A DNA stretch of 50,888 nucleotides from an uncultured Gammaproteobacteria bacterium (GCA_938082545.1 CALKCL010000003.1:1-50888), one strand, 5' to 3'; shown: positions 1-9,706, counted from the stretch's first letter. The notes: generated by a model not told the origin, from the sequence alone. Program-made: numbers and translations.

Positions 1-183
1 GTAGTGGCTAAGAAGAAAGCGCCTGCCAAGAAAAAAGTAGTGGCTAAGAAGAAAGCCCCTGCCAAGAAAAAAGTAGTGGCTAAGAAGAAAGCCCCTGCCA
101 AGAAAAAAGTAGTGGCTAAGAAGAAAGCCCCTGCCAAGAAAAAAGTAGTAGCTAAGAAGAAAGCGCCTGCTAGAAAGAGATAA
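1..183 (+). CDS. Histone H1-like / AlgP-type Lys-Ala-Pro repeat protein (C-terminal fragment)
   Basis: Only the tail is in the window; the start lies to the left. The 60 visible residues are almost wholly Lys, Ala, Val and Pro in a 12-residue repeat (VVAKKKAPAKKK), ending ARKR before a TAA stop. This resembles the lysine-rich C-terminal arms of bacterial histone H1-like proteins (AlgP of Pseudomonas, Hc1-like proteins), which bind DNA without sequence preference and are thought to compact the nucleoid or influence transcription. The tail is so biased that the family cannot be fixed without the N-terminal part. An intrinsic terminator follows about 80 bases downstream, so this gene ends its own transcript before the mrcB cluster. 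Confidence 0.7.
   Translation, partial: VVAKKKAPAKKKVVAKKKAPAKKKVVAKKKAPAKKKVVAKKKAPAKKKVVAKKKAPARKR
1..183 (+). repeat. Five tandem 36-bp coding repeats
   Basis: Units begin at 1, 37, 73, 109 and 145. Units 2 to 4 are identical; unit 1 differs from them at one base, and unit 5 drifts at its end before the stop. Each encodes VVAKKKAPAKKK or a near copy. Such near-identical in-frame repeats expand and contract by slippage or recombination, so repeat number may vary between strains. The array continues past the left edge. Confidence 0.9.
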
Positions 184-261
184 ACCGCTTGCAAAAAAGG
201 GTTTTTAATAGCCTGTTATATCTAGGTTATTAAACCAAAAAGCTGCGTCTCTTTCTCATCG

Positions 262-294
262 ATAGCGCCTCTTAAGTAGGGGCGCTATTTTTTT
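262..294 (+). terminator. Intrinsic terminator after the H1-like gene
   Basis: An 8-bp stem ATAGCGCC / GGCGCTAT (262-269 with 281-288), an 11-base loop and a run of seven T. It separates the H1-like gene from the mrcB cluster. A weaker AAACC/GGTTT hairpin with a T run lies just after the stop codon, near 182-210. Confidence 0.75.
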
Positions 295-375
295 CAAAGA
301 CTCGACTGCATCTCAATTTAGGCAATTCACCAGGTTCATAATCCTGCACATGTCTGTTAAATCTCTAACGATTCG

Positions 376-391
376 GTTACATTTCTGTAAC
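376..391. other. Perfect dyad GTTACA-TTTC-TGTAAC upstream of mrcB
   Basis: Six-base arms with a four-base loop, about 75 bases before the mrcB start and not followed by a T run. It could be an operator or a short mRNA hairpin; no regulator can be named. No convincing -35/-10 pair was found in the 295-466 gap. Confidence 0.3.
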
Positions 392-466
392 TGGAAGATA
401 CAACTTAACCAATTAAAATAATGTTCTAAAAGTTGTTTGCAAGTAATGAGAATTAGGTGAAAACGT

Positions 467-2800
467 TTGAAATGGAGAACTCCTCATTTGAAAGGGCGCG
501 TTAAGTATCGTGTAATCTTTACTCTTGTGCTCTCAGTTCTGGCGATCTTAGGGATTTTAACTATTGCTGTGTATTGGACTTTATTAGATCGAAAGATTGT
601 CGATACTTTCCAGACCAGCCGGTGGTCGATCCCAGCCAAAGTTTACGCGCGCCCTATGGAGCTATACAACGGGGCTGAGATTAACTTAGTGAAGTTCGTT
701 AAAGAACTTGATAGTTTGGACTATGTTGAAAGCCAATCTCTTGATGGGACTGGACAGTATGTAATTGATGGTGCGTCAGTAAAATTGTGGCACAGAGGTT
801 TTTCTTTCTGGGATATTCCCGAACCATCACAAAAAATAGAATTGACATTCTCTTGGAATGAACTTAGGTCGATCAGTTCGATCGAAAGCAACGAAATGAT
901 TCCGGTGATGCGGATGGATCCTGTTCTTATTGGAAAAATTCATCCTAGACGTTTTGAGGACAGAGAGCTGCTTAGGTACGATCAACTCCCTAAAGCTTTT
1001 GTTAACGCCTTAATTGCAGTAGAAGATCAGAAGTTCTTTATGCACAACGGAATTGATCTGCCTGCGATCGCTCGCGCAGCCGCCAATAATTTACAAGCTA
1101 AAAGGTATAGGCAAGGCGCAAGTACTTTAACCCAGCAGCTGGTGAAAAATTTTTATCTTAACCCTGACCGAACGTTGAAACGCAAAGTCACTGAAATCAT
1201 GATGTCCATATCTTTAGAACTTAGACACTCTAAGGAAGAAATCCTAGAAGCGTATATTAATGAAGTATTTTTAGGTCAGGAGGGAAACCGTGCCATCCAT
1301 GGCTTTGGATTGGCGTCTTTGTTCTATTTTGCTAAACCGCTTGACGAACTTGATACCCTGGAAATAGCTACTCTTGTTGGTTTGGTCAAGGGACCATCAG
1401 TCTATAATCCAAGGAGGCATCCGACTGCGGCTTTGAAAAGACGAAACATTGTCTTAGATGTGATGTCTTCCGCGAATTTGCTCAACGAGCAAGACGTAGT
1501 AAAACTTAAAAAATCGGTTTTATCTGTATCGGCAACAGAAAAGACTGCAAAAAGAAAACATTCATCTTTTATGAACCTGCTTCAACAGCAATTGTTAAGA
1601 GATTACTCATACCAAGATTTAAATGAATCAGGTTTGAATATCTTTACAACTTTAGATGTCCAATTGCAAAATCACGCAGAGACCGTTATCCCAATATCTT
1701 TAGATAAGATTGAAAAAGATCGAAGCAAGAAAGATTTACAAGCAGGCGTGGTTATCGCTGACCCGCGCAGTGGCGAAATACTAGCGCTTGTCGGGGATCG
1801 GTACCCGAACCGAAATGGATTTAATCGAGCTGTTGATGCATTTAGACCAATCGGTTCAGTAGTGAAACCTTTTGTTTACAGTTATGCCTTGTCCAAACCG
1901 ACTAGTTATTCGTTAGCAAGTATATTAAAGGATGAAAGTATTCGATGGACCGATATTCATGGTGTAACTTGGGCGCCTAAAAATTATGACAGTGAAGAGT
2001 ATGGAGAAGTGACTTTGCTTGATGCGTTAACTCGGTCATTGAATCTGGCGGCAATTTCATTAGGCTTCGAATTAGGTTTGAATGAAGTTAAAAATTATTT
2101 GGTCACCCTTGGCGCACCAGACAATCTGACTTCTGTTCCTTCTATACTAATTGGCGCTGTAGAAATGTCTCCTCTACTACTGACTGAAATGTATACGCCC
2201 CTAGCCAATCAGGGTTTTCGGACGCCACTTCAAGCTATCAAAAACGTTACGACAAGTGATGGAAAAAAATTGGCACGTTACGGGTTAAAAACGACTAAAG
2301 TGATGGAGGCGGAGACAGCCACGTTAGTCAGGCATGGCTTAATAAGAGTTGTCTCTAGTGGGACAGGGAAAAGCCTCGCTAAGGCACTGCCAGCCTTCCA
2401 ACCACTGGCTGGTAAGACGGGTACTTCAAACAAGAATAGAGATAGCTGGTTTGTGGGGTTTGGTCAGAATTTACTTGGAGTCGTTTGGGTTGGGCGAGAT
2501 GACAACTCACCCACTGGCCTGACTGGGGGTAGTGGTGCTCTTCCGTTATGGACCGCGATTATGGCCGGGGCGAAAGTGCAACCGATCACAGAGCAACTGT
2601 CTGATGAACTAGTTTGGGCCAATATAGACCTGGCGACTGGAGCATTAATTCCCGACTCTTGTGATGGTGGTGAGTTGGTGCCGTTACATAAAAAATCGTG
2701 GATACGCAGAACTAGTGATTGCACGAGTAAAAACAACGGTGCCTTTGTTCCTGTTCCTGCGGAAGGTCTCTTTGACCGATTCAAAAAATATTTTGATTAA
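467..2800 (+). CDS. mrcB: Penicillin-binding protein 1B, bifunctional glycosyltransferase/transpeptidase
   Basis: Class A PBP that polymerises lipid II into glycan strands and cross-links the stem peptides, anchored in the inner membrane and acting in the periplasm. The 777-residue protein has one N-terminal membrane segment (about 15-37), then a UB2H-like region. The GT51 domain shows catalytic Glu186 in EDQKFF, QGASTLTQQLVKNFYL and the RHSKEEILEAYINEVFLGQ helix. The transpeptidase domain shows Ser464 and Lys467 in GSVVK, an SLN motif (TRSLNLAA), and KTGT starting at Lys650. The UB2H domain, which in E. coli binds the activator LpoB, points to PBP1b rather than PBP1a. Start is TTG with a TAGGTG-like ribosome site just upstream. 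The only neighbour in cis is the TPR lipoprotein downstream. Confidence 0.93.
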   Translation: MKWRTPHLKGRVKYRVIFTLVLSVLAILGILTIAVYWTLLDRKIVDTFQTSRWSIPAKVYARPMELYNGAEINLVKFVKELDSLDYVESQSLDGTGQYVIDGASVKLWHRGFSFWDIPEPSQKIELTFSWNELRSISSIESNEMIPVMRMDPVLIGKIHPRRFEDRELLRYDQLPKAFVNALIAVEDQKFFMHNGIDLPAIARAAANNLQAKRYRQGASTLTQQLVKNFYLNPDRTLKRKVTEIMMSISLELRHSKEEILEAYINEVFLGQEGNRAIHGFGLASLFYFAKPLDELDTLEIATLVGLVKGPSVYNPRRHPTAALKRRNIVLDVMSSANLLNEQDVVKLKKSVLSVSATEKTAKRKHSSFMNLLQQQLLRDYSYQDLNESGLNIFTTLDVQLQNHAETVIPISLDKIEKDRSKKDLQAGVVIADPRSGEILALVGDRYPNRNGFNRAVDAFRPIGSVVKPFVYSYALSKPTSYSLASILKDESIRWTDIHGVTWAPKNYDSEEYGEVTLLDALTRSLNLAAISLGFELGLNEVKNYLVTLGAPDNLTSVPSILIGAVEMSPLLLTEMYTPLANQGFRTPLQAIKNVTTSDGKKLARYGLKTTKVMEAETATLVRHGLIRVVSSGTGKSLAKALPAFQPLAGKTGTSNKNRDSWFVGFGQNLLGVVWVGRDDNSPTGLTGGSGALPLWTAIMAGAKVQPITEQLSDELVWANIDLATGALIPDSCDGGELVPLHKKSWIRRTSDCTSKNNGAFVPVPAEGLFDRFKKYFD

Positions 2801-2868
2801 TGTTATGTATTGCTGAAGCTGTAAGTTAGTATATTCCTATGATGATCTTCTTTGAATCCAAGCAAATT

Positions 2869-3411
2869 ATGCTAAAACCTCTTTCCTTGATGAGCATCAT
2901 TTTCTTGACTAGCTGTTCTTTAACAGTGCCCAGTTTGAGGTTGCCGTTTCTACATAAGGAAGAAGCGCTTGTATTAGAAAAGACTGAAGCAATAGTTGAA
3001 GATACCAAACGCGCAATGCCGAAGTCTGATGAAGAGTGGGAAGCCACTCTGTTCCAAAAAACGGATGAGGGCTCGCGGGTTCAAACGAACTTTGATAAGG
3101 AAACTGTGGCTACCGAAGAAGATAAAAAGCGTAAGCTAAATCCGGCTGCTCAAAGTTTGAGTCGAATTGCCTCGCAAGCTTTTAATCAAGGTCACTGGGA
3201 CCTCGCCCAGTCAACGCTCGAGCGCGCAATAAAAATTGAGCCGAGCAATGGAGCGCTTTGGCGTCAATTATCGTACACGCATATGCGAGTGGGTAATTAC
3301 GAGCAGGCATTGGCTCACGCTCAACGTTCGCTTCTAATGTCTAATGATAGCGAACGTCAAATGAGTGCTGGATTGTTAGATAAAATTTTAAAAAGAATTG
3401 CGGATAACTAA
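2869..3411 (+). CDS. TPR-repeat lipoprotein downstream of PBP1b
   Basis: From the chosen start (MLKPLSLMSIIFLTSCSLT) there is a short signal peptide ending in a lipobox, LTSC, with Cys16 as the likely lipidated residue. An ATG 30 bases upstream would add ten residues ahead of the signal and has no ribosome site, so the inner ATG is preferred. An acidic linker follows. From about residue 100 a helical pair reads as tetratricopeptide repeats (AFNQGHWDLAQSTLERAIKIEP and the next unit, with the A-Y-A-pattern residues). TPR lipoproteins next to mrcB are common in Pseudomonas-like gammaproteobacteria, and a role as a scaffold or PBP1b accessory factor is a guess from position only. About 180 residues. 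Confidence 0.75.
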   Translation: MLKPLSLMSIIFLTSCSLTVPSLRLPFLHKEEALVLEKTEAIVEDTKRAMPKSDEEWEATLFQKTDEGSRVQTNFDKETVATEEDKKRKLNPAAQSLSRIASQAFNQGHWDLAQSTLERAIKIEPSNGALWRQLSYTHMRVGNYEQALAHAQRSLLMSNDSERQMSAGLLDKILKRIADN

Positions 3412-3447
3412 GAAGAATCAAGTTGTTTATTTTTGCCCTCTTAGATC

Positions 3448-3475
3448 TTGCGTAACTTAGGCAGTTAGATAAAAT
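3448..3475 (+). promoter_or_regulatory. Candidate sigma70 promoter for the SCP2/hydrolase pair
   Basis: TTGCGT and TAAAAT separated by 16 bases, about 28 bases before the start of the SCP2-like gene. The -10 box matches the consensus at five of six positions, the -35 box only at three. Plausible but unproven. Confidence 0.35.
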
Positions 3476-3502
3476 ACAGTCATAAACAAACAGGATTACC
3501 TC

Positions 3503-3925
3503 ATGTCTCTTTTATCTGATCCCGCTTTTCAAAAAAAATTCACGACTGCATTAAATAACAATGCTGATTTTGTGATGCAAACCCAAGTTTTTGACGGTTC
3601 TATCCAGCTGGAAATAGGCTCTGATTGCTTTTGGCTTAAGATCTATAAAGGCGCCGTAATTGACTATTCCCCGCATCCTTCCGTATTCGGTTATACGTTT
3701 AAATTTAAGGGGACAGAGCAAGCCTGGAGCTATTTACTGTCCGGAGAAAGACTTTGGGCTGATTTGACTTATCCAGGGAAACGATATTTTTCTGATGACC
3801 CTGACCTAAAGAGGGTGGGGGAAATGTCAGTTGAGATAGCCACGGAAGGAAATCTTGTTGAAGCAGGGCGTCTGACAGAAGCGATGTTTGAGTTGGCGTA
3901 TACGTTAAAAGCGCTTGCGAGGTAA
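3503..3925 (+). CDS. SCP2-like sterol/lipid-binding domain protein
   Basis: A 140-residue soluble protein with no signal peptide or membrane segment. The pattern of a central hydrophobic sheet, FDGSIQLEIGSDCFWLKIYKG, followed by a helix-rich C-terminus resembles the SCP2 (sterol carrier protein 2) fold, which binds hydrophobic ligands such as acyl-CoAs. The match is by overall pattern, not by a diagnostic motif, so confidence is moderate. Its ATG has an AGGA ribosome site seven bases upstream. The alpha/beta hydrolase starts only 34 bases after its stop, which suggests co-transcription and possibly a shared hydrophobic substrate. Confidence 0.5.
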   Translation: MSLLSDPAFQKKFTTALNNNADFVMQTQVFDGSIQLEIGSDCFWLKIYKGAVIDYSPHPSVFGYTFKFKGTEQAWSYLLSGERLWADLTYPGKRYFSDDPDLKRVGEMSVEIATEGNLVEAGRLTEAMFELAYTLKALAR

Positions 3926-3959
3926 CCTTGGAAAGAACAAATCTACGGAGATATAAGTT

Positions 3960-4769
3960 ATGAGTACACCCGAAGCTATTACAGGTCATTACATCGATGT
4001 GAAAGGCACTCGCACTTTTTACGACGAAATTGGCGATGGGAAACCATTAGTATGTGTTCACACGGCAGGCGCCAGCTCACTAGAATACCATTTGGCATTA
4101 CCTTTATACGCATCCCAAGGGTTTCATGTGTTCGCTCTGGATTTGCCTGGGCACTCTCGGAGTTATCCTGTTAATTGGACCCAGCATCGTAGCATTCATC
4201 AGCACGCGGAGTTTGTCCATGAGTTTGTATTGGCTCTCGGACTGCACGCTCCAGTTATTACAGGTTGCTCTATTGGAGGTGACATAACTTTTGACTACGC
4301 TGTGAACCATTGGCGAGATATGGCAGCTGGCATTCCAATGGAAGGGTTGGGGCGGTCGCCAACATTCCCTTGCCCGGATTCGATGGTGCACCCTGCGTGG
4401 GCACCAGGCTGGCAAGATATGATGGAGCGGGCGGCGGTCGAGTCTCTCGGCCGCAATGTATCCGAAGAGAAGCGGAACGAGCTTAGGTGGCAGCATAAAA
4501 ATGCCCAAGTGAGCTCCGTAGGCGATCTAGAAGGTTGGTCGCAACATGATGTTTTGGCCGATCTTGATAAAGTAGAGCGTCCAATGCTTGTGATTCGAGG
4601 TGATGATGATTTTTGGGTCCCTAAAGAGTTGGTCGAAGAGTCAGTTAATAAATTGCCTAATGGGGAAGCAATCCATCTCCCAAACGTTGGGCACTACCCA
4701 ATGTTTGAAGATCCCCAACTTGTAGCTGAGATCACCGGTGACTTTTGCAGAAGACATGGTGTGCTGTAA
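3960..4769 (+). CDS. Alpha/beta hydrolase
   Basis: A 269-residue cytoplasmic alpha/beta hydrolase. The nucleophile elbow is GCSIGG with Ser104, the acid is most likely Asp217 in RGDDDFWVP, and the base is His245 in VGHYPMFE. An oxyanion-loop segment VHTAGASS (where HGxx is more usual) lies near the N-terminus. Such proteins cleave esters, C-C bonds (meta-cleavage hydrolases) or act as thioesterases; the substrate cannot be read from the sequence. A GGAG ribosome site precedes the ATG. It follows the SCP2-like gene closely and is the last gene before the initiator tRNA promoter. Confidence 0.8.
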   Translation: MSTPEAITGHYIDVKGTRTFYDEIGDGKPLVCVHTAGASSLEYHLALPLYASQGFHVFALDLPGHSRSYPVNWTQHRSIHQHAEFVHEFVLALGLHAPVITGCSIGGDITFDYAVNHWRDMAAGIPMEGLGRSPTFPCPDSMVHPAWAPGWQDMMERAAVESLGRNVSEEKRNELRWQHKNAQVSSVGDLEGWSQHDVLADLDKVERPMLVIRGDDDFWVPKELVEESVNKLPNGEAIHLPNVGHYPMFEDPQLVAEITGDFCRRHGVL

Positions 4770-4847
4770 GGACTTTTTAAAACGTTTAGGAAAGGTTAGT
4801 GGTATTGCTGATTTTGTTGAGGAATTTTAGCGATTTACAGATAGTCC

Positions 4848-4876
4848 TTGAACAATTGGCTCAGTATCATTAAACT
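4848..4876 (+). promoter_or_regulatory. Candidate promoter of the initiator tRNA / rimP-pnp operon
   Basis: TTGAAC, a 17-base spacer and TAAACT. Transcription would begin about eight bases before the mature tRNA, which fits a short 5' leader trimmed by RNase P. Each box matches the sigma70 consensus at four of six positions. Confidence 0.4.
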
Positions 4877-4890
4877 TCTGCCACATCAGT

Positions 4891-4967
<77 letters not shown>

Positions 4968-4977
4968 CGTTTTTTAA

Positions 4978-5003
4978 AGGCCCCGGGTGATCGGGGCTTT
5001 TTT
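4978..5003 (+). terminator. Hairpin terminator between the initiator tRNA and rimP
   Basis: AGGCCCC pairs with GGGGCTT around a short loop and is followed by a T run. It sits 10 bases after the tRNA CCA end. As in E. coli, partial read-through would supply the rimP-nusA operon, so this may set the tRNA-to-mRNA ratio rather than stop transcription fully. Confidence 0.7.
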
Positions 5004-5019
5004 GTTTCAGAATGGAGTA

Positions 5020-5469
5020 ATGATATTGTCTGATAAGTTGCTCGAGTTGTTACAGCCCATCGTCACAGGGCTTGACTATGAATTGTTAGGCATTGAGAGA
5101 CTTAGAGGAGGGGAAGGGTTATTAATACGGGTTTACATAGACCACGATAACGGTATTTCTGCGAAAGATTGCGAACTCGTGAGCAGGCACGTGAGTGATG
5201 TGTTAGACGTCGAGGATGCTGTTCGAGGAGGTTATACCCTTGAAATGTCATCGCCCGGTATAAATCGCCCGCTGTTTACATTGGAGCAACATTCAAGATA
5301 TGTTGGAGAATCCGTTAAAGTTAGGATGAGAACTTTAGTAGACGGTAGACGGCGAGTAAAAGGCACACTATCTTTAGTGTCTGATAATACAATTTCAGTC
5401 ACTGTGGATGGCGAGACTCTGGAAATTCCTTTCGAGGAAATAGAGCGGTCAAATTTAGTGAATTATTAG
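5020..5469 (+). CDS. rimP: Ribosome maturation factor RimP
   Basis: Needed for maturation of the 30S subunit. The 149-residue protein shows the family pattern LLQPIVTGLDYELLGIE near the N-terminus, IDHDNGISAKDCELVSRHVSD in the middle and LEMSSPGINRPLFT at the domain junction. An in-frame GTG 33 bases upstream lies inside the preceding terminator and is rejected. The ATG used here is only two bases from GGAG; a TTG at 5026 has an eight-base spacing and may be the true start. First protein gene of the nusA-infB operon. Confidence 0.93.
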   Translation: MILSDKLLELLQPIVTGLDYELLGIERLRGGEGLLIRVYIDHDNGISAKDCELVSRHVSDVLDVEDAVRGGYTLEMSSPGINRPLFTLEQHSRYVGESVKVRMRTLVDGRRRVKGTLSLVSDNTISVTVDGETLEIPFEEIERSNLVNY

Positions 5470-5523
5470 AGTAGTGACGATTAAGTGGGCTTTCATGTCC
5501 TAATTGATGCAGGTTAATTAAAT

Positions 5524-7119
5524 ATGAACAAAGAAATTCTTACAGTTGTCGAAGTAGTATCCAACGAGAAGGGAGTGCCCAAAGAGACGATATTTGAAGC
5601 GCTAGAAGCTGCGCTTGCGATGGCTACAGCTAAGCGCTTCTCTGAAGGCGTTGCTTGTAGGGTTGCTATAGACCGACAAACTGGGGATCACGAAGCGTTC
5701 CGCATGTGGGAGGTTGTTGACCCAGAGAGGCTTGTGGTTCCAAACCCAGATTCAGAGGATTTTCAAAATGACCTTTCGCTTGCCGAAAGCTTGCGGGATG
5801 GAGAATTGTTATTCCCGGACAAACAGATTTGGCTTGAGAATGCTTTGCAAAAAAGCTCTAGCTTAGTAGATGGTTCTTTTTATGAAGAGCCACTTGAACC
5901 GGCAGAGTTTGGTCGTATAGCAGCCCAAACTGCGAAACAAGTGATCATTCAAAAAGTTCGTGAAGCTGAACGCGTCCAAGTCTTCGAGGCCTATAAGGAT
6001 AGAGTTGGCGAACTAGTTATGGGCGTAGTGAAGCGGATTGAAAGAGGGAATGTATTTTTGGATTTGGGAGGTAGTGCTGAAGCTATTATTACCAAAGAAA
6101 ACTTAATTCCTCGTGAGCTTGTCCGCACAGGGGACCGTATTAGAGGCTACCTTGCTGAAGTGAAATCAGAAAAACGTGGACCACAATTATTTGTTAGCCG
6201 AACGGACAAAAGCCTACTGATGGAATTGTTTAAGCTGGAAGTTCCTGAGATTAGTGAAGGAGTCATAGACCTCTTGGAAGCGGCAAGAGACCCCGGTATG
6301 CGCGCAAAGATAGCAGTTCGCAGCAAAGACAAAAGGATTGACCCTGTTGGTGCATGTGTCGGTATGAGAGGCTCTAGAGTTCAAGCCGTATCCAATGAGA
6401 TTGGTGGAGAAAGAGTAGACATAATCTTATGGGACGAAAACCCTGCACAGTTTGTAATGAATGCTATGGCCCCAGCTGAAGTAGTGTCGATTCTAGTTGA
6501 TGAGGACTCTCAGACAATGAACGTTGCTGTAGTGGAGGACCAATTATCTCAAGCTATTGGGAGAAATGGGCAGAACGTGAGGTTGGCGAGTCAGCTTACT
6601 GGTTGGGAACTTAATGTGATGACTGAAACGGAAGCGGAACAGAAAAGTGAGGAAGAAGTCGTCAAGCATCAAAAGCTATTTATGGACTATTTGGACGTTG
6701 ATGAAGAAGTAGCTGTTATTTTAGTGCAAGAAGGTTTCACCTCTGTGGAAGAGGTGGCATACGTTCCTGAGCAAGAAATGCACGATATAGAAGAGTTTGA
6801 TGAATCTTTGGTTGCTGAGCTTAGGCAGCGAGCAAAAGATCTACTTTTGACACGAGCTATAGTGAGCGAAGAAGCTATCGGTGATGCAAGACCTGCAGCA
6901 GAACTATTGGAAATGGAGGGTATGGATGAAGATCTAGCCTTTCGTTTGGCAGGAGCCGGTATCACTAGTATGGATGACTTGGCTGAGATGGCCGTCGATG
7001 AGTTGTTAGAAATAGAACCGATGCCTGAGGATAAGGCGGCAGCCTTGATAATGAAGGCTAGGGAACCATGGTTCGCTGGTGAGGAAACAAGTGGAGTTGA
7101 GGTGGTTACTGATGCCTGA
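5524..7119 (+). CDS. nusA: Transcription termination/antitermination factor NusA
   Basis: Binds RNA polymerase and nascent RNA, modulating pausing, termination and antitermination. The 531 residues show the N-terminal RNAP-binding domain, an S1 domain starting near [23 protein letters not shown] (about 160), two KH domains including [21 protein letters not shown] and [22 protein letters not shown], and a long acidic C-terminus with two helix-hairpin-helix-like acidic repeats. These C-terminal repeats are typical of gammaproteobacterial NusA. E. coli NusA has 495 residues. The stop overlaps the infB start by eight bases, indicating translational coupling. Confidence 0.97.
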   Translation: MNKEILTVVEVVSNEKGVPKETIFEALEAALAMATAKRFSEGVACRVAIDRQTGDHEAFRMWEVVDPERLVVPNPDSEDFQNDLSLAESLRDGELLFPDKQIWLENALQKSSSLVDGSFYEEPLEPAEFGRIAAQTAKQVIIQKVREAERVQVFEAYKDRVGELVMGVVKRIERGNVFLDLGGSAEAIITKENLIPRELVRTGDRIRGYLAEVKSEKRGPQLFVSRTDKSLLMELFKLEVPEISEGVIDLLEAARDPGMRAKIAVRSKDKRIDPVGACVGMRGSRVQAVSNEIGGERVDIILWDENPAQFVMNAMAPAEVVSILVDEDSQTMNVAVVEDQLSQAIGRNGQNVRLASQLTGWELNVMTETEAEQKSEEEVVKHQKLFMDYLDVDEEVAVILVQEGFTSVEEVAYVPEQEMHDIEEFDESLVAELRQRAKDLLLTRAIVSEEAIGDARPAAELLEMEGMDEDLAFRLAGAGITSMDDLAEMAVDELLEIEPMPEDKAAALIMKAREPWFAGEETSGVEVVTDA

Positions 7120-9691
7120 TGTTACAGTCCGTCAATTTGCTGATGTGGTAGGGATTTCAGTTGACAAGCTAGTGCTTCAACTGGAACAAGCAGGACTCGC
7201 TTCGAAAGGTGCAGACGATAGTATCTCGGATAACGAAAAAAGCTTGCTACTCACGTATTTGCGAAAAATGCACGGGAAAGATAAAAGCGGCGGTGAACCC
7301 AGCAAGATTACGTTGAATAGAAAAACTGTTAGCGAATTGAAGGTTGCGCCCGAGCGAAGTAAGCTGAGAGCCCGAGGCGCGACACCCGGAAGCACTAAAA
7401 CAGTTAGTGTAGAAGTTCGTAAGAAAAGAACTTATGTGAAAAGGGCTGCTGTGCCAGAAGCATTGCCAACATTGAACGAGGAGGATAAGGAGCAAGTAAC
7501 GGAAGCTCAGATACTGGAAGAACAAAAGAAAAAAGACGCCGTAGTTATTGCAGAAGCTGAAGCGCGATTGCGGGCCGTTGAAGCAGAAGCTCGGCTGGAA
7601 AAAGAAAGAAAATTAGCCGCGGAAGAAGAACAGCGTCTTTTAGCTGAAAGATTAGCAGTTGAGAAAACTGTCGCTGAGGTTCAGGAAGCGACCCCTGCAC
7701 CTCTAGAAAACCCCAGTTCTCCTGATGTAAAAAAAGCATCCACTAAAGGTAAAAGCAGAGATGAAGATAAGAAATTCAATGATGGCGGGAAGCATGGGAA
7801 AAGTGATTCAGGTAGAAAAGAATTGCATGTGGCAAGTGATAAATCAGGGCGTAGGAGGAAGAAGAAGCCGACTTCGCGACGTGTAGTTGCGCCCACTAAC
7901 GGGAAGCATGGATTCGAAATGCCAACTGAGGTGGTTGTTAGAGAAATAACTATTCCCGAGACGATCACCGTAGGTGCTTTGGCTCAACAGATGTCGGTTA
8001 AAGCTGGCGAAGTGATCAAAGTAATGATGGGATTGGGTAGCATGGTCACGATTAACCAAGCCTTGGATCAAACCACCGCGCAACTAGTCATTGAAGAAAT
8101 GGGACATGAGGCCAAGCTTTCGACGGAAAGCATAGATGTCGGTCGTGACTTGTTTGACCAAAATGATGACGAGCAGGATCTGGAGAAAAGAGCCCCTGTG
8201 GTAACTATAATGGGTCACGTTGACCATGGTAAAACCTCTCTTTTAGATTACATTCGCAGTTCTAAAGTTGCATCTGGAGAAGCGGGAGGCATCACTCAGC
8301 ACATAGGCGCGTATGGAGTTGAGACCAGTCACGGATCTATTACATTTTTGGATACTCCCGGTCATGCAGCTTTTACTTCCATGAGAGCTCGGGGTGCGAA
8401 GGCAACTGATATTATAGTGCTCGTTGTGTCAGGTGATGACGGTGTGAAACCTCAAACTGCCGAGGCTGTTAAGCATGCCAAGGCAGCTGATGTTCCAATA
8501 ATAGTTGCTGTGAATAAAAGCGATAAGCCCGAGTTTCAACCCGATAAAGTAAAACAAGAGTTGGCAAACTTAGAAGTTATCCCCGATGATTGGGGTGGAG
8601 AAACGCAGTTTATTTCAATCTCCGCGTTGACTGGCGATGGTGTGGACGATTTGCTTGAAGCTATCTCCTTACAAGCAGAGATTCTAGAATTAACAGCCTC
8701 AAAGAAAGGGGTTGCTCGCGGCTTGGTTATAGAATCAAGACTTGATAAAGGCAAGGGCACAGTGGCAACGGTCCTCATTCAACGTGGAAAGTTAGAGCGC
8801 GGAAATATATTGCTTGCTGGTAGCGAGTACGGAAGGGTTAGAGGCATGTATGATGCCAATGGCAAACAACTTGAGTCCGCAGGCCCCAGTGAAGCTATAG
8901 AGGTTTTAGGTTTGTCTGGAACACCTAATGCCGGTGACGAAGCAATGGTTGTGACGGATGAGCGTAAAGCTCGCGAGATTGCCTCATTTAGGGAAGATAG
9001 AGATCGAGAACTCAAATTGGCTAGGCAGCAAGCTTCGAAGCTAGAAAACATAGAGGCGGAGATGGGTGGTGGTGGAAAGGCATTTGTGCGAGTTGTACTA
9101 AAAGCCGACGTCCACGGCTCTAGTCAAGCACTGGTTGATACCTTGAAAGGTTTAAGTCATGAGGAAGTAGTGGTTGATGTCGTAGCAAGTGGGGTAGGTG
9201 CGATAAGCGAGTCAGATGTAAATCTGGCGCTCGCGTCTGGCGCGACTATTTTTGGATTCAATGTGCGTGCAGATAATGCAGCTAAAAGACTAATAGAGGA
9301 CGAAGGTATAGAGCTTCGTTATTATAGTATTATTTACGAATTGATCGACGACGTTAAAGCTGCGATCTCTGGTTTATTGTCTCCCGAAATCAGAGAGACG
9401 ATACTGGGTGTCGCTAGAGTCCAAGATGTCTTTCGTTCTTCGAAACTTGGCGCTATTGCAGGTTGCTTGGTAGAGGAAGGTACTGTAAAAAAGAGCAGTC
9501 CTATCAGAGTTCTGAGAGAAAGCGTTGTTATTTACGAAGGGCAGCTTGAATCCTTGCGACGATTTAAAGAAGACGTTAAGGAAGTTCGTTCTGGTAGCGA
9601 ATGCGGCATCGGAGTAAAGGATTATAATGATGTTAAAACAGGCGATCAGATTGAAGTCTTTGAGCGAATAGAAGTGGCCAGAACTGTTTAA
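7112..9691 (+). CDS. infB: Translation initiation factor IF-2
   Basis: GTPase that brings fMet-tRNA to the 30S P site and promotes subunit joining. The chosen ATG gives [20 protein letters not shown], the usual IF2 N-terminal domain; a GTG 33 bases upstream would add residues wholly inside nusA. A GGTGG ribosome site precedes the ATG. A long Lys/Glu/Ala-rich linker spans about residues 80-280. The G domain shows GHVDHGKTS near residue 367, DTPGHAAF and NKSDKP, where E. coli has NKID; the key Asn, Lys and Asp are kept. The C-terminal fMet-tRNA-binding domains complete the 859-residue protein. Confidence 0.97.
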   Translation: MPDVTVRQFADVVGISVDKLVLQLEQAGLASKGADDSISDNEKSLLLTYLRKMHGKDKSGGEPSKITLNRKTVSELKVAPERSKLRARGATPGSTKTVSVEVRKKRTYVKRAAVPEALPTLNEEDKEQVTEAQILEEQKKKDAVVIAEAEARLRAVEAEARLEKERKLAAEEEQRLLAERLAVEKTVAEVQEATPAPLENPSSPDVKKASTKGKSRDEDKKFNDGGKHGKSDSGRKELHVASDKSGRRRKKKPTSRRVVAPTNGKHGFEMPTEVVVREITIPETITVGALAQQMSVKAGEVIKVMMGLGSMVTINQALDQTTAQLVIEEMGHEAKLSTESIDVGRDLFDQNDDEQDLEKRAPVVTIMGHVDHGKTSLLDYIRSSKVASGEAGGITQHIGAYGVETSHGSITFLDTPGHAAFTSMRARGAKATDIIVLVVSGDDGVKPQTAEAVKHAKAADVPIIVAVNKSDKPEFQPDKVKQELANLEVIPDDWGGETQFISISALTGDGVDDLLEAISLQAEILELTASKKGVARGLVIESRLDKGKGTVATVLIQRGKLERGNILLAGSEYGRVRGMYDANGKQLESAGPSEAIEVLGLSGTPNAGDEAMVVTDERKAREIASFREDRDRELKLARQQASKLENIEAEMGGGGKAFVRVVLKADVHGSSQALVDTLKGLSHEEVVVDVVASGVGAISESDVNLALASGATIFGFNVRADNAAKRLIEDEGIELRYYSIIYELIDDVKAAISGLLSPEIRETILGVARVQDVFRSSKLGAIAGCLVEEGTVKKSSPIRVLRESVVIYEGQLESLRRFKEDVKEVRSGSECGIGVKDYNDVKTGDQIEVFERIEVARTV

Positions 9692-9706
9692 AATAAAGAT
9701 AAAACA

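Noticed and set aside
1-183. Tandem 36-bp units as a possible CRISPR array
   Set aside because: The units are directly adjacent with no spacers and stay in one reading frame encoding a Lys/Ala/Pro protein.
4104-4508. Minus-strand 134-codon frame opposite the alpha/beta hydrolase
   Set aside because: No family resemblance or ribosome site; the plus-strand frame has a full catalytic triad.
4987-5019. RimP start inside the tRNA terminator
   Set aside because: The GTG lies within the hairpin that follows the tRNA; the downstream ATG or TTG fits the GGAG site and the family length.
7844-8083. Minus-strand frames across the infB linker
   Set aside because: They are shadows of the repetitive Lys/Glu/Ala linker; infB is complete and in frame.
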